Part shown: piece by piece, positions 1-11,538 of the stretch | Position numbering within the stretch: position 1 is the first letter of the stretch | Layout: every line of letters begins with the position of its first letter | NCBI RefSeq assembly: GCF_008831285.2 | Contig: NC_045138.2 | Location: 14,520,571 to 14,584,570 of the forward strand | Direction: 5' to 3' | DNA: 64,000 nt | Source: Nymphaea colorata | Lineage: Eukaryota; Streptophyta; Magnoliopsida; Nymphaeales; Nymphaeaceae | Notes under the pieces: model-generated | What the model was told of the DNA's origin: nothing | What the model saw: only the letters and a program-made list of their open reading frames with translations | Databases searched by the model: none | Position numbers and translations under genes: made by a program

Positions 1-2888
1 ATATGTGAATATATGAAGAAGTTGAATATAGTTAAAGGTATATCTGCCGATCTGTTCACACCCTTTGTCTAATCTTAATCTTGGATGGATCACTTTAGAT
101 TGATGAATTGTGTTTTTCTTCTTGGTGCCAAATTAATTTTCTCAATCAAGCTTTGCCTAAAAGCCTCAGGATGCATGCCTTCACCATCCCGACCGACCAT
201 TTGTTTCACATTATGGGTCGAGCCCACCCGACCAACAAATTTGACCAAGATGTGGTCCGCATTTGTTTCAGACTATGGGTCGAGCCCACCGGACCAACAA
301 ATTTGACCAAGATGTGGCCCAGGTTCTATTCAAATCAAAAAGTTGGAGCGAAGAAAAGGAGGATTAAGAACATGGACGTAAATATCGAATCCATTTAAGA
401 TAGTCAAATTCAGATCTGATTCCTACTCGGTTAGCCCAATTTGAATAACTTGGATCTGATAAAACTATGACCTGATTACATAATCCGAATCATTTACATC
501 CCTAGTTAAAAACTATGATCTATTTCGCTTTCTCATGCACGTCCAAATTGGAAGATGAAAACTTTTGAAAAGCGGGCTTGTTTACTTTTAGAATCTTGCC
601 AACCGATGGGAAGAATTGAGAGCAGATAATTGAAATGAGGTATTGATATTGATGTCATTGATGGGGATGGGCAGATCTACAAGGATCTAATCTAATCCAA
701 ACTCACTGTTGGTGATTGATCCCTTTGCCTACTTAAATAATTGGTCCAAATAGTTAGGAGAATGTCAAGCTATTTATTCATGAGATTCATGCTTATGTTT
801 AGTCGATGTAGCCGATTGGTTTCTTGGTCTATACTTTTTTTTTCTAGATACAAACTGTAGGATGAAATACTCTTCTTCTTGATCGAGACATTCAAAGAAG
901 TTACATACGAGTACTGTGCATGTAAATATATTTATATTTATATATATTTATGAATGAGAAAATTATATTTTGGATAATTAATATTAAAAAGCAACATACA
1001 AAGCATTAAATCATCATGGAAAATGTAAAAAATAACATGTTCTTTTATCGTCGCATCCAATTGTGTCGCTATATCCGGTGTCCGGACAAGATTTGAACGG
1101 CAAAGATTATTGAACACATTGAGGGCTCAAGTTCGGACCCACATTGAACACACTGAAAGCTTCATCCACTTAATCTGGAAAACAATGAATTTGAATTTTT
1201 TTTTTGTTTTTGGATTTGCCATAATATTTTACTAATCAATTTCTGAGAATGAGCTGTATTTCTTTTTCACTAAAAAAAAATCCAAAATCCCTCTAGTCAG
1301 AAAGCACCAACTAGCCAGGATTTCCTTTACATACAAACTAATGATGTAATCCTCTACCTAAAAATGAATGTTGGGCCCCTAAACACTCGTTCACTTGGCT
1401 CAAATAAAGCACTCAAACCGTCACAAAAAAACTTAGTTTCTAGTAAAATAATTTAATCTACCGACCATCAATTCCAAGAACATCAGATGTGGAGATCGAA
1501 TTGCAACTAAGTTAGATTATTTTTTCAAGAGTCTAAAACACCTTTCAAAGAAGATAAAGGAGTTTTGTTTAAAGAATTGATCATTTATTTCCTCTTCTCT
1601 TTCTTTTGATAGGTATTTTGGGCTTGTCCTCTATTATTTACAACTTAATTTTCAATGTTTGGCGTCATCGAAATCGACTGCTCGAATGATCCTTTATCAA
1701 AGCTTACCTATATGTGGGAGATCGATAGCTACTTTTTTTCCGGTAAACAACAAACAACAATCTCCTTCCGGTAACCCCACAATCGGCCACAATTTTTGGA
1801 CGGCCAAAGAAAAACAGATGGCGACATGCCTTGCTTAAAGCTAACTGAGTGTGAAACAGTAGACTCTCATGCATGGACGCCTTCTTTCCATTCGAGATGT
1901 GACAGTGAGTGCCAACAGGAGCTTTCTCGGCTAAACTAAGAGGTGGGGTTTAAGACTTGAAGCCCCAAGAAGATTAACAATCTTATCATCAAAAATGCAT
2001 TTTTTGCATAATTTTATAGCAGCTTACCTAATTAACCTGCTAATAAAAATGAAGGGTAAGACCGGAAGCAAATATTTGTGCATATGATATTTCAATCTTG
2101 TAAAAGCTTTTGCTTCGATGGCAAATCTTTTTTTGCTTTTGATTTCGAAAGTGGCCCTCGTTTTATAGCTTTCTTTAACAGTCCTGAATTGCTAAATCAC
2201 AGTTGGTACTCTTAAAAGGGTGTTTGGTAAGAAGAATATTATATCCTTAAATATCACAATAAAACGAGGCATGATAATAAAAAAGTTAATTTAGAAACCT
2301 GGGTTCTCACAGATTGTGAGGTCAAAGTCTCTGGAACTGCTACGTTGTGATTGATTATAACTAATAAGGCTCAACCACCTTGTTTGATTATATGGGATTT
2401 GAAATCAACTGATCTAATGTGGATTTGACGTGCCATGTTTTTACTGAGGTAGCGAAAGACCAATGCAGTCTTTATGAAGTGGATATAAAATACTCAAGAT
2501 TTAGTATCTGCTACAGAATAACCAGAAAAGTTTGGTTTTGGATTAGCAAATATCATTTCATTGTTCTGTATTGCTACTGCTTTACTCTTGGCCGTGGCTG
2601 AAGATTCTTTCTCCAATACATATATATATATATATATATGGAATGGTTCTTTTAAAACCAGAAGGTGCATATCTTTTTTAAGGAGACAGAAAAGCAAAGA
2701 CCAAATAATGTGAAGGAAGAGGAGCCCAGGAAACAAAAGCCTAGTGGAGTGTAAAGCATATATTTTATTGTTGTGGCAACATCAAAAGTGCTTTTCGCAT
2801 GTCTTTTCCACGTCAAATGTGCACCAAGAAATAGAGCCTAGAGGGTATCAAAATAGAGCATCTCTGGTCCCATGCTCCTTTTTTGCTC
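1..2888. other. Intergenic region, no gene recognised
   Basis: AT-rich sequence with frequent stops in all frames. It holds a 62-bp tandem duplication at 198-321 and a TA microsatellite at about 2618-2639. The last 100 bases lead into the promoter of the WAT1-related gene. Short open frames here have no recognisable domain. Confidence 0.6.
198..321. repeat. 62-bp tandem duplication, two copies
   Basis: Copies begin at 198 and 260 with CATTTGTTTCA and share the core GGGTCGAGCCCACC, about 90% identical by eye. No coding potential beyond short frames created by the repeat itself. Confidence 0.75.
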
Positions 2889-2896
2889 TATAAAAA
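2889..2896 (+). promoter_or_regulatory. TATA box of the WAT1-related gene
   Basis: TATAAAAA lies 89 bases upstream of the ATG at 2978, after a pyrimidine-rich stretch. The distance leaves a short 5' leader of about 50-60 bases, which is normal for a plant RNA polymerase II core promoter. Confidence 0.6.
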
Positions 2897-2977
2897 TACG
2901 GAAGTATAAGAAATTTTCTTCCCCCCGAACTGGAAACTCATCTCATTAGTCCCCTTAGACTGCCATCAAGGAGGACA

Positions 2978-5900
2978 ATGTCTAAATACAAGCCTTACCT
3001 GGCCATGATCTGTGTGCACTCCATATATGCAGGCATGGCCTTGCTCACCAAGGCAGCACTCAACCAGGGAATGAATCACTTCGTGTTTGTTGTCTACAGA
3101 CAAGCCATGGCTGCCGCCTTCTTGGTGCCAATCGCACTGGTCTTCGAGAGGTTGCTTCTTGCTCTTTTGCTGTTAATCATTAAAAGAGATGTGGCAAGTT
3201 TAGATCTCATAGCATGCATCTCTTTTCAAGATTCAGTTTATATGTACCTTCTGACAAGGAGGAGAAGCCCCTGCAGGTTTGCCAATTGGTAGTCTGCAAC
3301 TGAAAATGTAATATAGACTGACTAAAAGGACCTGACTTTTCCCTTGGCCTAGCCAAAAGGACACTGAAGTCTTTAGTACATATCATTATGTGATGCACAT
3401 ACATGTATATTAGTGAGACAACAAAATCACCATGTGAACCATAGCATTTCACATATAAATCATGAACATTGTCATAATGATACGATGTCCATCTTCTTTT
3501 CTTGGAATCACAGGAAGAAAGCTTCGTTGCTGTCATTTCAACTCTTCTGCAAGGCTTCCCTTGTGTCCCTTGTGGGGTATGTTGCAGTTCAAAAGAAACT
3601 TTCTTGCTTTATATTACTTTAAAATTTTGTGGTTTGTCCTTGGATTCCATGAAAAGGAAATTCAGACAACTTGTTGAATGGTGGGATGTTGTTGCAGGAT
3701 CACTTTGAGCCTGAATCTCTATATGATTGCCATATCATATACATCTGCTACCCTTGCAACTGCCACTACCAATATCGTTCCAGTTTTCACCTTCATCTTG
3801 GCAGTCCTGTTCAGGTTGGTTTAATTTATTTTATTGCTAATCAGATATAATTGAGCGCATGGTGAATCCTGCTCTAGTTCTTTCCGTTGTTGATTGAAGG
3901 CTGAAAATCTGTACAGCCGGAAAAAACCAATCAGGATTAAAGCTGAGTGATACATGGAGATGGCTTGGCAGTCTGTGTTATAATGATCAGCATACAAGTT
4001 AATGTCCCAATCATATATTAATGACTAGAAAGTATCTCCATATGAGTTCAATATCAATGAAAAGGTCACGGAGTATTCTGACTTGACCATCACAGATTCA
4101 CAGCAGTTCTTCATTGAGGAAATCTGCCAAGGTGTCTGCTAGATGTGAATTCTATTTACTTGGTGAAGGTTCTCAGCTTTGTTGAGCTTCTTAAATATTA
4201 CTCTGTGTATCGATATTGGTAGAATATAAAAAGCCTCCTTAAGGAAGCAATGATTTGCAAGTTGAAATTGCTACCATGTTCTTCTATAATAAATTTGGAG
4301 TTTATAAATGAGCAGGATGGAGATCTTCAGTATTAGGACAACATACGGCAAACTTAAGATTGTGGGCCTCGTATCTTGCCTAGGTGGTGGTGTCATACTA
4401 GCACTTTACAAAGGACCTTCAATAAGATTCTTGGGTCATCATCAAGCTTCAATTAAAGGAGTCGGCGACGCCCCTGCTTCGGGCCATGAACCTTCGATGA
4501 GAGACTGGATAATTGGGACATTCTTAATGCTTTCCTCCAATCTGACCTGGTCATTCTGGTTGCTAATGCAGGTAACCGCTCACGAAAGCTTTAAAACCAT
4601 ACGTTTCTTTCCTTTTGTGAAACTTCCACATATGTCATTTAGTGTAGAGCTTACTTTCTTTGAAAAAAGGTAAAATTTTCCATGAATGATCGAAGTTCTG
4701 TTTTAAGTCACAAGTTTCAACGTCTATATGCTCAATCAACCAGAATGATTTGAAGTTATGACTTGTCTAATTTATATGCTAACTATGCATTAAATTTGTA
4801 AGCTAGCATGCACTTAGGCACACATACAATGAAAGTCTCTAAGGGACTGTTTGGCAGCAGTAATACTCTGTTGTTGTCCTATGAATATACCATATAAAAT
4901 AGATCTGATTCATGGAACACTTGTCATAATGTTGGATGAATCTACCTTATGTTTTTGAAGCACATTTAGAGAACAATATCAGAGTGTTACTGTTTCCACC
5001 GTACGTGTCATTGAATTGTCAAATAACTGTCCTCATTAAGATAGTCCACTGCTATATATTGGGATCAACTAATCTTGATGAATTTCATAACACGGTTCAT
5101 TTGTGAATCTTATATGTATATAACTATTGGTGCAGGCCCCTCTTCTCAAGGTCTACCCCTTTAAGCTGTCCTTAACTTCTCTGCAATGCCTTCTGAGTGC
5201 CCTCCAATCTGCACTGGTAGCCTTTGCCTTTGAAAGAAAAGCCTCGGCATGGAGGTTGAGCTTTGATATCAAGCTTCTCTCAGTTATATACTGCGTATGT
5301 TCTACCTAATTAATATTTTCAGTACCCTTCTGTTGATTAATAGTACAAAAAATCCTTCTTTACTTAACAAGTGAACAAAAAATGGTATACTTAAGGGGCC
5401 ATTTGATAGCAATAACATATTGTCGTTGTTCCATAAATATGCTTCCAAAGCATTGAGCATATTACTTGTTACAGTGTGCCATGAATCTGCCCATTTTTTT
5501 GGGTAGGTTCATGAGGCTGTTACCAAGCGGCCCCTAAGGGTCCATTTGATAAACAAAACAGTATATAACTATGACATGAATATGGCTTAATGATTGGGAC
5601 AGATTCATAGGACACGAATCTGCCACAACTTCTAATGCAGATTCATGCAACAGTTACAAACTGTTCTATTTGTCAAAGGAGCCCCAAAAGATCGTTACAG
5701 AATGCACAACCATTTGTTTACTATGAACAATGTAACTTAAGAAGCTTGCCAAATTGATGAGGCTGCGGGTTCGAAATCCAGCTGGGAAGTGTGAACTCTT
5801 GGGATTGGTACATGAAAGGCTATGCTAATTCAGATTTGGGTTTTATTTTCAGGGCGTGATCGTGACCGGAGTAACATATTGGCTGCAGGTGTGGTGTGTG

Positions 5901-6821
5901 GCGAAGAAAGGGCCGGTGTTCACTGCCATTTTCACTCCATTGTCGTTAGTCATCACCATTATTTTCTCATGTTTCTTGTTTGGGGACTTGTTCTATGCTG
6001 GAAGGTAAGTTGTAGACAAACAAAGCCTGAGGTTCATTTATATTCTTCTTCTAAATTTCAGGTTCCATAACTTTGTCTCCAGAACTAACTCAGATCGAGT
6101 TGTGTACACACTTCTATACACCCAACAAGTATGCGCCAAAGTGAAAAACAAAGTCCATTTTTTGCTTACACTTTTAACGCTAAAGTAAAGAAAGTGTTCA
6201 ATGCAATCATGGAGCTGAAGCTGTGGGCTCTCCTCCTTTGGTAGGTGGGAGTGGGACTTCGGCTGGGGTCGGCGTTTGACGGAAAGGCTTTCCTTTTGAA
6301 ATAGCAAGAAAGAGAAGGGATAATTGAGCTTTATCAAGTTCAGATAACGTCTGAATTATCTCAATTAAGCTTATTTCTCATATCAAATTAAGAAACTTAT
6401 CTTATGAATGAAAAGCTTGACATTCTTTAATTTGTGGACATACTTATAGTTTTGCTTTTTTTTTATTCTTTATGAAACTACATCCAAGCCGAGAGACTTT
6501 GCTGCTTGCCCGGCAGCATAAAACTCTGATGCTAGTACCCAACCTATGTTGAAATTATTATTATTATTATTTGCATTTATTATGTTAAGTTGTCATTAAT
6601 GAGAATAGCTGATATATTTTGGTGTGATGGAACATGCAAAACAGCGAGTGGTTGCAACGCATATTAATTATTTGAGCCATTTACGTTCATATCTTCATTA
6701 ATGCAGTGGGCTTGGTTCGATTTTCATGGCGGTTGGTCTGTACTGCGTCCTATGGGGAAAGAACGGGGAAGAGAACCAGAGGCATGATGATGAAGTGATA
6801 TCAAGAGAAGAGGCGTGTTAA
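2978..6821 (+). CDS. WAT1-related protein (UMAMIT/EamA transporter, nodulin MtN21-like)
   Basis: Seven exons: 2978-3150, 3514-3576, 3698-3814, 4316-4571, 5136-5294, 5853-6004, 6707-6821. All introns are GT-AG and phases join without stops, giving 344 aa, close to the usual 340-400 aa. The start gives MSKYKPYLAM, as in family members, followed by the conserved YRQ motif near residue 40 (MNHFVFVVYRQ). Exon 3 carries the family block SYTSATLATATTNIVPVFTFILA. A hydrophilic loop near residues 145-170 separates two EamA domains. The second domain contains a TPLSLVITIIFSC segment, and the protein ends in a charged tail (REEAC). Several hydrophobic segments are visible, consistent with the 10-TM fold. 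Family members are membrane exporters or facilitators of amino acids or auxin; the substrate here cannot be read from sequence. Introns 4 and 5 are 564 and 558 bp, and intron 5 holds two MITEs. Intron 6 (702 bp) shows nothing notable. Confidence 0.92.
5395..5534. mobile_element. MITE, PIF/Harbinger-like, 140 bp, in WAT1-related intron 5
   Basis: Ends are imperfect inverted repeats: GGGGCCATTTGATAGCA on the left and the complement of GGGGCCGCTTGGTAACA on the right. It is flanked by TAA at 5392-5394 and TAA at 5535-5537, the 3-bp target duplication typical of PIF/Harbinger. No coding capacity. Confidence 0.65.
5538..5687. mobile_element. Second MITE adjacent to the first
   Basis: It begins directly after the TAA of its neighbour with GGGTCCATTTGATAAACAAA and ends with the complement of GGGGCTCCTTTGACAAATAG. 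The terminal repeats are imperfect and the right-hand target duplication is not clear, so this may be a decayed relative or part of a compound insertion. Confidence 0.45.
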
Positions 6822-8149
6822 TCCATTCTTGGCATGATTTCTGTAACGTCCACAAGCTTTTATGAATCGTCATTCCTTATCGCAAGAACGGACGGCTGAT
6901 CGGATAAAGAATCTGAAAAATATTTTCCAACCTATAAACAGCAAACTAATTGCTTCTCTTATATATATATATATATATACATAACCAGTTATGTTGTGTC
7001 TGTAAAACCCATGAATTTCAGTAATGTTCTATACTTTCAGAAATTGTTGATTTATGTGCTCGGATGAAAAATCAGTTGTATTCGACACTTTTATCCTTCT
7101 ATATGCATGACTAGAAGTTCCACTTGGTAAGAAATGATACAAGATGTAATTTTTTTTTTTTTTACTTGAATGAAAACTGGGCATCTACCTGATATTGGAT
7201 TCTTGTCTTCTTCATGAGGGATTTGATAGTCAAGGAAAAAAAAGAAAAAGTGTATTGAAGGAGTGAAATTTCACATATATTTGTATGTCCCAAAACAAAA
7301 AACTAGGGAAATTTCACCCGTAGTGCATTGCAAAAGCTAAAAATCTTGAGGGAAAAACAAAAGAATAGGTGTGGTTCGATTTTTTTTTTAATTCTAAAAA
7401 GTATATATTTTTTCATAAAAAATTAAAAATACTCCAACCCTTTTTCATTTTTCCTTGACTGTATGTTTGTTAGGTCCACACCCTGATACACGCAACTCTA
7501 TCTCTCTTTAACTAGCTAATGAAGCAAGTTTATGGTTCAAAGAATTAAACCTTCTTTTTTAGAGTGTTGGACAAGATCCTCCAGAGATCAGCATCAGAAT
7601 AATGAGTATTCAAACACTAATTCCAATAGGATGAACACAAACAAATCTGTTTAAAATATCTTATTTTATTTACTGTTTACCAAAATCATATCTAGCCGAT
7701 CTACTTGTAAATGAAATATCTGATCCAACTTCTTCCTTTTTGAATTAACATGATTCAAATATATAAAAGAATTCGATTACCGATGCTCATGTAGTCACGT
7801 TCCACGCGATCCAACCCGATGACGTTTATATAAATGCAAGTCGGATCCAAATTCGGTTTTAAAATGTACGAACTACGCATTCAACTTCCAATTCGGGTCC
7901 GATGAATTCGAATACTAAAATTAGGTAAGGTTTGGATCCGTCAGAGATGGGGAGCCCTTGAAACGAGTGCTAACTATCGGCTGGCGGCATGCTTCCCTGT
8001 TCTGCAGCCCGTGTTCCACGAAGCCTCTGTAACGAAAATGGCCGGTCGGAAAGGTTCTTCCTTCCTTTGCGGGTTGATCAGTTTGTGGTGCAGCGGCGAC
8101 TGCGCTGTCATTATCGGCCATCGCCACCACCTCCCCTTCTCCTCATTCC
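6822..8149. other. Intergenic: 3' flank of the WAT1-related gene and upstream region of the next gene
   Basis: AT-rich, with a TA microsatellite at about 6961-6980 and several homopolymer runs. No open frame with recognisable domains. GC rises from about 7920, marking the promoter-proximal region of the following gene. Confidence 0.5.
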
Positions 8150-8157
8150 TATATAAG
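8150..8157 (+). promoter_or_regulatory. TATA box of the small acylated-protein gene
   Basis: TATATAAG lies 206 bases before the ATG at 8356. A long CT-rich leader follows (8205-8260), a common 5' UTR composition for actively transcribed plant genes. Confidence 0.6.
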
Positions 8158-8355
8158 AAGAGCCCGCCCCTGTGGACGAACCATCCCACTGCACTTCTCG
8201 CCTTCCTTCTCCTTTGCCGTATTCTTTTTCTCTCCACACCTCTCTCTCTCTCATCACTCTCATCTCCATTGCTGGTCGAAGCTCGGCCGGTCGGTCTGCT
8301 GTTCCACAGCAGGAGGAAAAGGACAGAAGAAGAAGGAGAGTGAGAGAGAGAAAAG

Positions 8356-8839
8356 ATGGGAGGTTGTGCCAGCATTCCCAAAGCAGATAACGCCGAGCCT
8401 TTGGCGGCGGAACCCGAGGTCGCAGATCCGGCGGCAGCTCCCACCGAAGCTGCCGCAGCAGCAGACGTCCAGGTAAGTCAAAAAAGCGCTCATCGTTTGC
8501 TTGGATGATTTATGTGAATCCCCAAGTGGACATGCTTTAACCTCTGTTGTTGATCGACATTAAACGAGCTATGCTTCCACATTGCAGGTTGAAGGAGAAA
8601 CCCCCAAGGAAAACCACGAGGCACCAGCGGCGGAGGCACCGGAGACCAAGCCGGCGGCCGAAGCTCCAAAATTCGATGCGGCTGTCGTAGACGCACCTGC
8701 CGAGAAGGCTGAAGCCGCCGTCGAGAAGGCCGGGGCCAAGGTCGCAGACGAGCCACCTGCTGAGAAGGCAGAGAAAGCGGTTGAGCACAAGGATGAGGAA
8801 GCAGCCAAGGAAGAGAAGAAGGAGGAGGTCAAGCCATGA
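8356..8839 (+). CDS. Small Ala/Glu/Pro/Lys-rich protein with N-terminal acylation signal, function unknown
   Basis: Two exons, 8356-8472 and 8588-8839, with a GT-AG intron of 115 bp in phase 0, encode 122 aa. The start MGGCAS fits the N-myristoylation consensus (Gly2, Ser6). Cys4 is positioned for palmitoylation, so the protein is probably anchored to the plasma membrane. The rest is low complexity and predicted disordered: alternating A, E, P and K with repeats such as EAPETKPAAEAPK and PAEKAEAAVEKAG, ending in an acidic/basic EEKKEEVKP tail. No catalytic domain is visible. A TATA box, a purine-rich leader just before the ATG and a clean splice support a real gene. I do not recognise a named family and assign no function. 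Antisense frames over this locus arise from its GC-rich composition. Confidence 0.8.
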
Positions 8840-9588
8840 GAGGGATCCATAATCACTATGTTGCTGGGAAAGAAGATGAAGAAGAAGAAAAAAAAAAAGT
8901 TGATAATTATGTGATGTGTTGAGAACTTGTGTCTATGCAGCTTGGTCGATTGTCGAAGATTTAATTTTTTTTTTTTAAGTTGTTGGTGATATGAAGTTCT
9001 TGTGGATGAATCCTACATTCTCAGCATTGTTTTTGTGTTACATCCATCGTTGAAAAACAAAAAAGAAGTACGTAATATTCTGAATTTAGTGAATAATTAA
9101 TTCGTTTTGAGCGAATAATTTGCTTTCCTGGGCCCCTTCTCACAATTCTATATATATATATATATATGCTTTGATTTATTTAACTTAATTTATAAAAGGG
9201 TGACCTCAATATACGATATAGCAAGTTCTAAAAAATTATTGTTGCTGAGCATAGACTTTACTAATAACAACTATTTATGCCACAAGACTTTAAAAACAAC
9301 ATTGCGCACCAATTGCAAGGAATGAGATCATTCAGAGAGCGTTTGATCATGAACAAAGTAAGCCTACTTGGATATTGAACATTTGCCTTAGCACGCATAA
9401 TTTCCTAGACGGCACATATGAACTTTATATTAATCAATTACAGTCTTCAATTGTTTACTCAAGCTAGGTGACGAAAAATCATCATCTTTGGCCATGGGCC
9501 TACATGGATCACCTTCTAATTTCCTTTAAAATTTTAATTACCTGCTACTTTTTCCGACAAGCACAGCCGCATAATTAATTGATCTTAA
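8840..9588. other. 3' flank of the small gene and spacer before the transposon
   Basis: GA-rich then T-rich sequence follows the stop and is probably 3' UTR (to about 9060). Beyond it is AT-rich DNA with a TA microsatellite near 9150-9168. Nothing coding is seen. Confidence 0.5.
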
Positions 9589-9696
9589 GGGCCCGTTTGA
9601 TGGGCGGGTGAAAATTTAACGCGGTAAATTTACTGTGGTAAATTTTTCTGGAAAAATTTACAGGTTGAAATTTCTCCCTCTTCCAATTTGAAGTCG

Positions 9697-9822
9697 TGTT
9701 TGATGCACAGGAAGAATTTACCGTGGTAAATTTAACCCTGTTTGATGCACAAGAAGAATTTAACCTGGTAAATTTAACCCTGTTTGATGCACAAGAAGAA
9801 TTGAACTTGGTAAATGTTGTTT
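9697..9822. repeat. 42-bp tandem repeat, three copies, inside the Harbinger-like element
   Basis: Copies begin at 9697, 9739 and 9781, each with TGTTTGATGCACA followed by AGAATT and a GGTAAAT core. The second and third copies are closest to each other. The motif TTTGATG also occurs in the terminal repeat, so the array probably grew from the element end. Confidence 0.85.
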
Positions 9823-11251
9823 TTTTTTGTGTCTTCTCCTCGCCAAATATGACGTGCAAAGAAATTGGAAGATGATCTTCCAAAACACAGTTAAAACCAT
9901 AACATCCTACACAGTTTCAGACTTGGAGCATATTCTAAACCAATTTCCAGATAATCAAGATCCTTTGTTGAACGTTAATGTAGAATACATATTCATTCAT
10001 GAATCAAAGTCCAGAAACAGTAATTCTTCAACCTAGACCATCAAAATTAACTGAACATACAATTCACAAACTGGCAAATATAACGAGCTCAGCGGAGGAA
10101 AATCTCAAACAAATGGACTCGTTTATTAGGCTAAGAGAGATCAAGAGAGCACGTTTAATTTACACCAAAAAGACAACTAAAAAAGAATGACAACATATAT
10201 CAAATTTATTACCCAATCAAGCTTTCCTATCATACGAGCACCACTTGCCCACAATCACCTACAAGCACAACACAACTTGCCTAGAATAACAAGCTTCTCA
10301 ATTCCAGTAACTAAGCAAGCGAGAAAACCATCAAAATGGAGACAAAATCCAGCCAAAAAAAACACCAATACATCTACTAAATTGCACATCTCAGCAATCT
10401 AAATGAAGCAAAAAATGAAGACGAAGTAAATCACTACATCCATGAAGAAGCTCCATAAACAGAACCCAAGTTGATCTATTCGACAAGCAATCACAAAAAA
10501 AAGTTTACGATTTTGATCGATCTCCATAAACTAAGAACAAAATTCATGCACTAAACAGCCAAACAATAGAGTCAACCAGCAAATTCCGTCTTTAAAAAGA
10601 CCTAGATCACCATTTTCTAACCAAAAAAGACCGTGGATGTCGAACGATGGTGGACTGTGGTGGCTCGCAGCTACAGGGCATGCACCGTTTTGTGAAGCGA
10701 TGGCGGTGGTGGTGGCGGACCGACCGTGCAGCGACAGTGGATGTCGGATGGCAAACGGCAAGTCGGCGATGTCGGCAATGTCAACTCGCACAACACTTTT
10801 TCTCTCTCTGCTTGACTCGAATGGAATCCTGGGGAGCGGACGATCGAGAAGAAGGAAGAAAAGGCGAGGGAATTGAATGAGCGGTTGCCCAATGCCCACT
10901 CATACAAAGTGCATGACCCCCAAAGCAAAACAGCAGGAAATGCGGAAGAATAAGAATGAGATGATGTTGGTAAGTAAGAAGGAAAGGGGAAAAGGAAGAA
11001 GCTGCACGATGGGGAAAGGAGAATATCGGTCCTCCTCCTCCATTTAGGGCATCAGAAGAAGGGAGAAAGAGAGGGAATGAGAGGGAGAAAGAGAAAAAAT
11101 TTACCGACGGTGGAGGGGAGAGGCAGCGGCGACGGCGGTGCGACCACTCTGGTGCGATGTGAGAAGGCTCGAGGGAGGAGGAGCAGAGGTGTGATGTGAG
11201 CTGCCGAAGGAGGTCATGCGCTGAGGAGGGAGGTCGAGCGCCCGAAACAAC

Positions 11252-11402
11252 GAGCGGGTGAAATTTTCACCCGCTCAAAAGTCCGAGCTCCGAGCTCGGA
11301 CTTTCGAGCGAGTGGAATTCCACCCGCTCCCTTTTGGGTTAAACGGGTGGAATTCCACCCCGTTTGACGGGATTTAAATCGAGCGGGTGAAATTTCACCC
11401 GC
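11252..11402. repeat. Ladder of five successive palindromes at the right end of the Harbinger-like element
   Basis: The palindromes are: 11252-11276 (12-bp arms GAGCGGGTGAAA, 1-base centre); 11278-11304 (13-bp arms AAAGTCCGAGCTC, 1-base centre); 11306-11329 (12-bp arms, one mismatch, centre GAATTC); 11341-11365 (arms AAACGGGTGGAA with one extra base); 11383-11402 (perfect 20-bp palindrome, arms GCGGGTGAAA). Arms of numbers 1, 3, 4 and 5 are variants of the GCGGGTGAAA motif of the element's terminal region. Confidence 0.85.
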
Positions 11403-11458
11403 CCGTACCAATTTCCCCTCCCCTGGTGGATTTCAACCGCCCATCAAACGGGCCCTAA

Positions 11459-11503
11459 ATAGTGGTTGTATAAAGCGGCATGCGTGACTCAGCCTGATAG
11501 CCT

Positions 11504-11538
<35 letters not shown>

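Larger units (their letters stand above)
9589..11455. mobile_element. Non-autonomous PIF/Harbinger-like DNA transposon, 1867 bp
   Basis: Both ends read GGGCCCGTTTGATGGGCGG as perfect 19-bp terminal inverted repeats, with partial similarity continuing inward. The element is flanked by TAA at 9586-9588 and TAA at 11456-11458, the 3-bp TWA target duplication characteristic of PIF/Harbinger. The interior has no transposase: no DDE-type or Myb-like frame is visible on either strand. Near the left end is a 42-bp tandem repeat (9697-9822). The interior from about 10600 to 11200 is GC-richer, like a gene 5' end on the minus strand, and could be captured genic sequence. Near the right end is a row of palindromes (11252-11402). 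Perfect termini and target duplication suggest fairly recent insertion. Confidence 0.85.

Noticed and set aside
4840-5000. Possible MITE in WAT1-related intron 4 starting TAAGGGACTGTTTGG
   Set aside because: The right-hand end matches only partly and no second TAA is found; too weak to list as an element.
5755-5790. A GGGTTCGAAATCC word resembling a tRNA B box
   Set aside because: No matching A box at the right spacing and no cloverleaf; not called as a tRNA or SINE.
8260-8856. Antisense frames across the small acylated-protein gene
   Set aside because: They come from the Ala/Glu codon composition of the sense strand and lack splice or promoter support.
10531-10928. Minus-strand frames inside the Harbinger-like element that might be a transposase or captured gene
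   Set aside because: No DDE-type, Myb-like or other domain is visible; at most captured 5' sequence.
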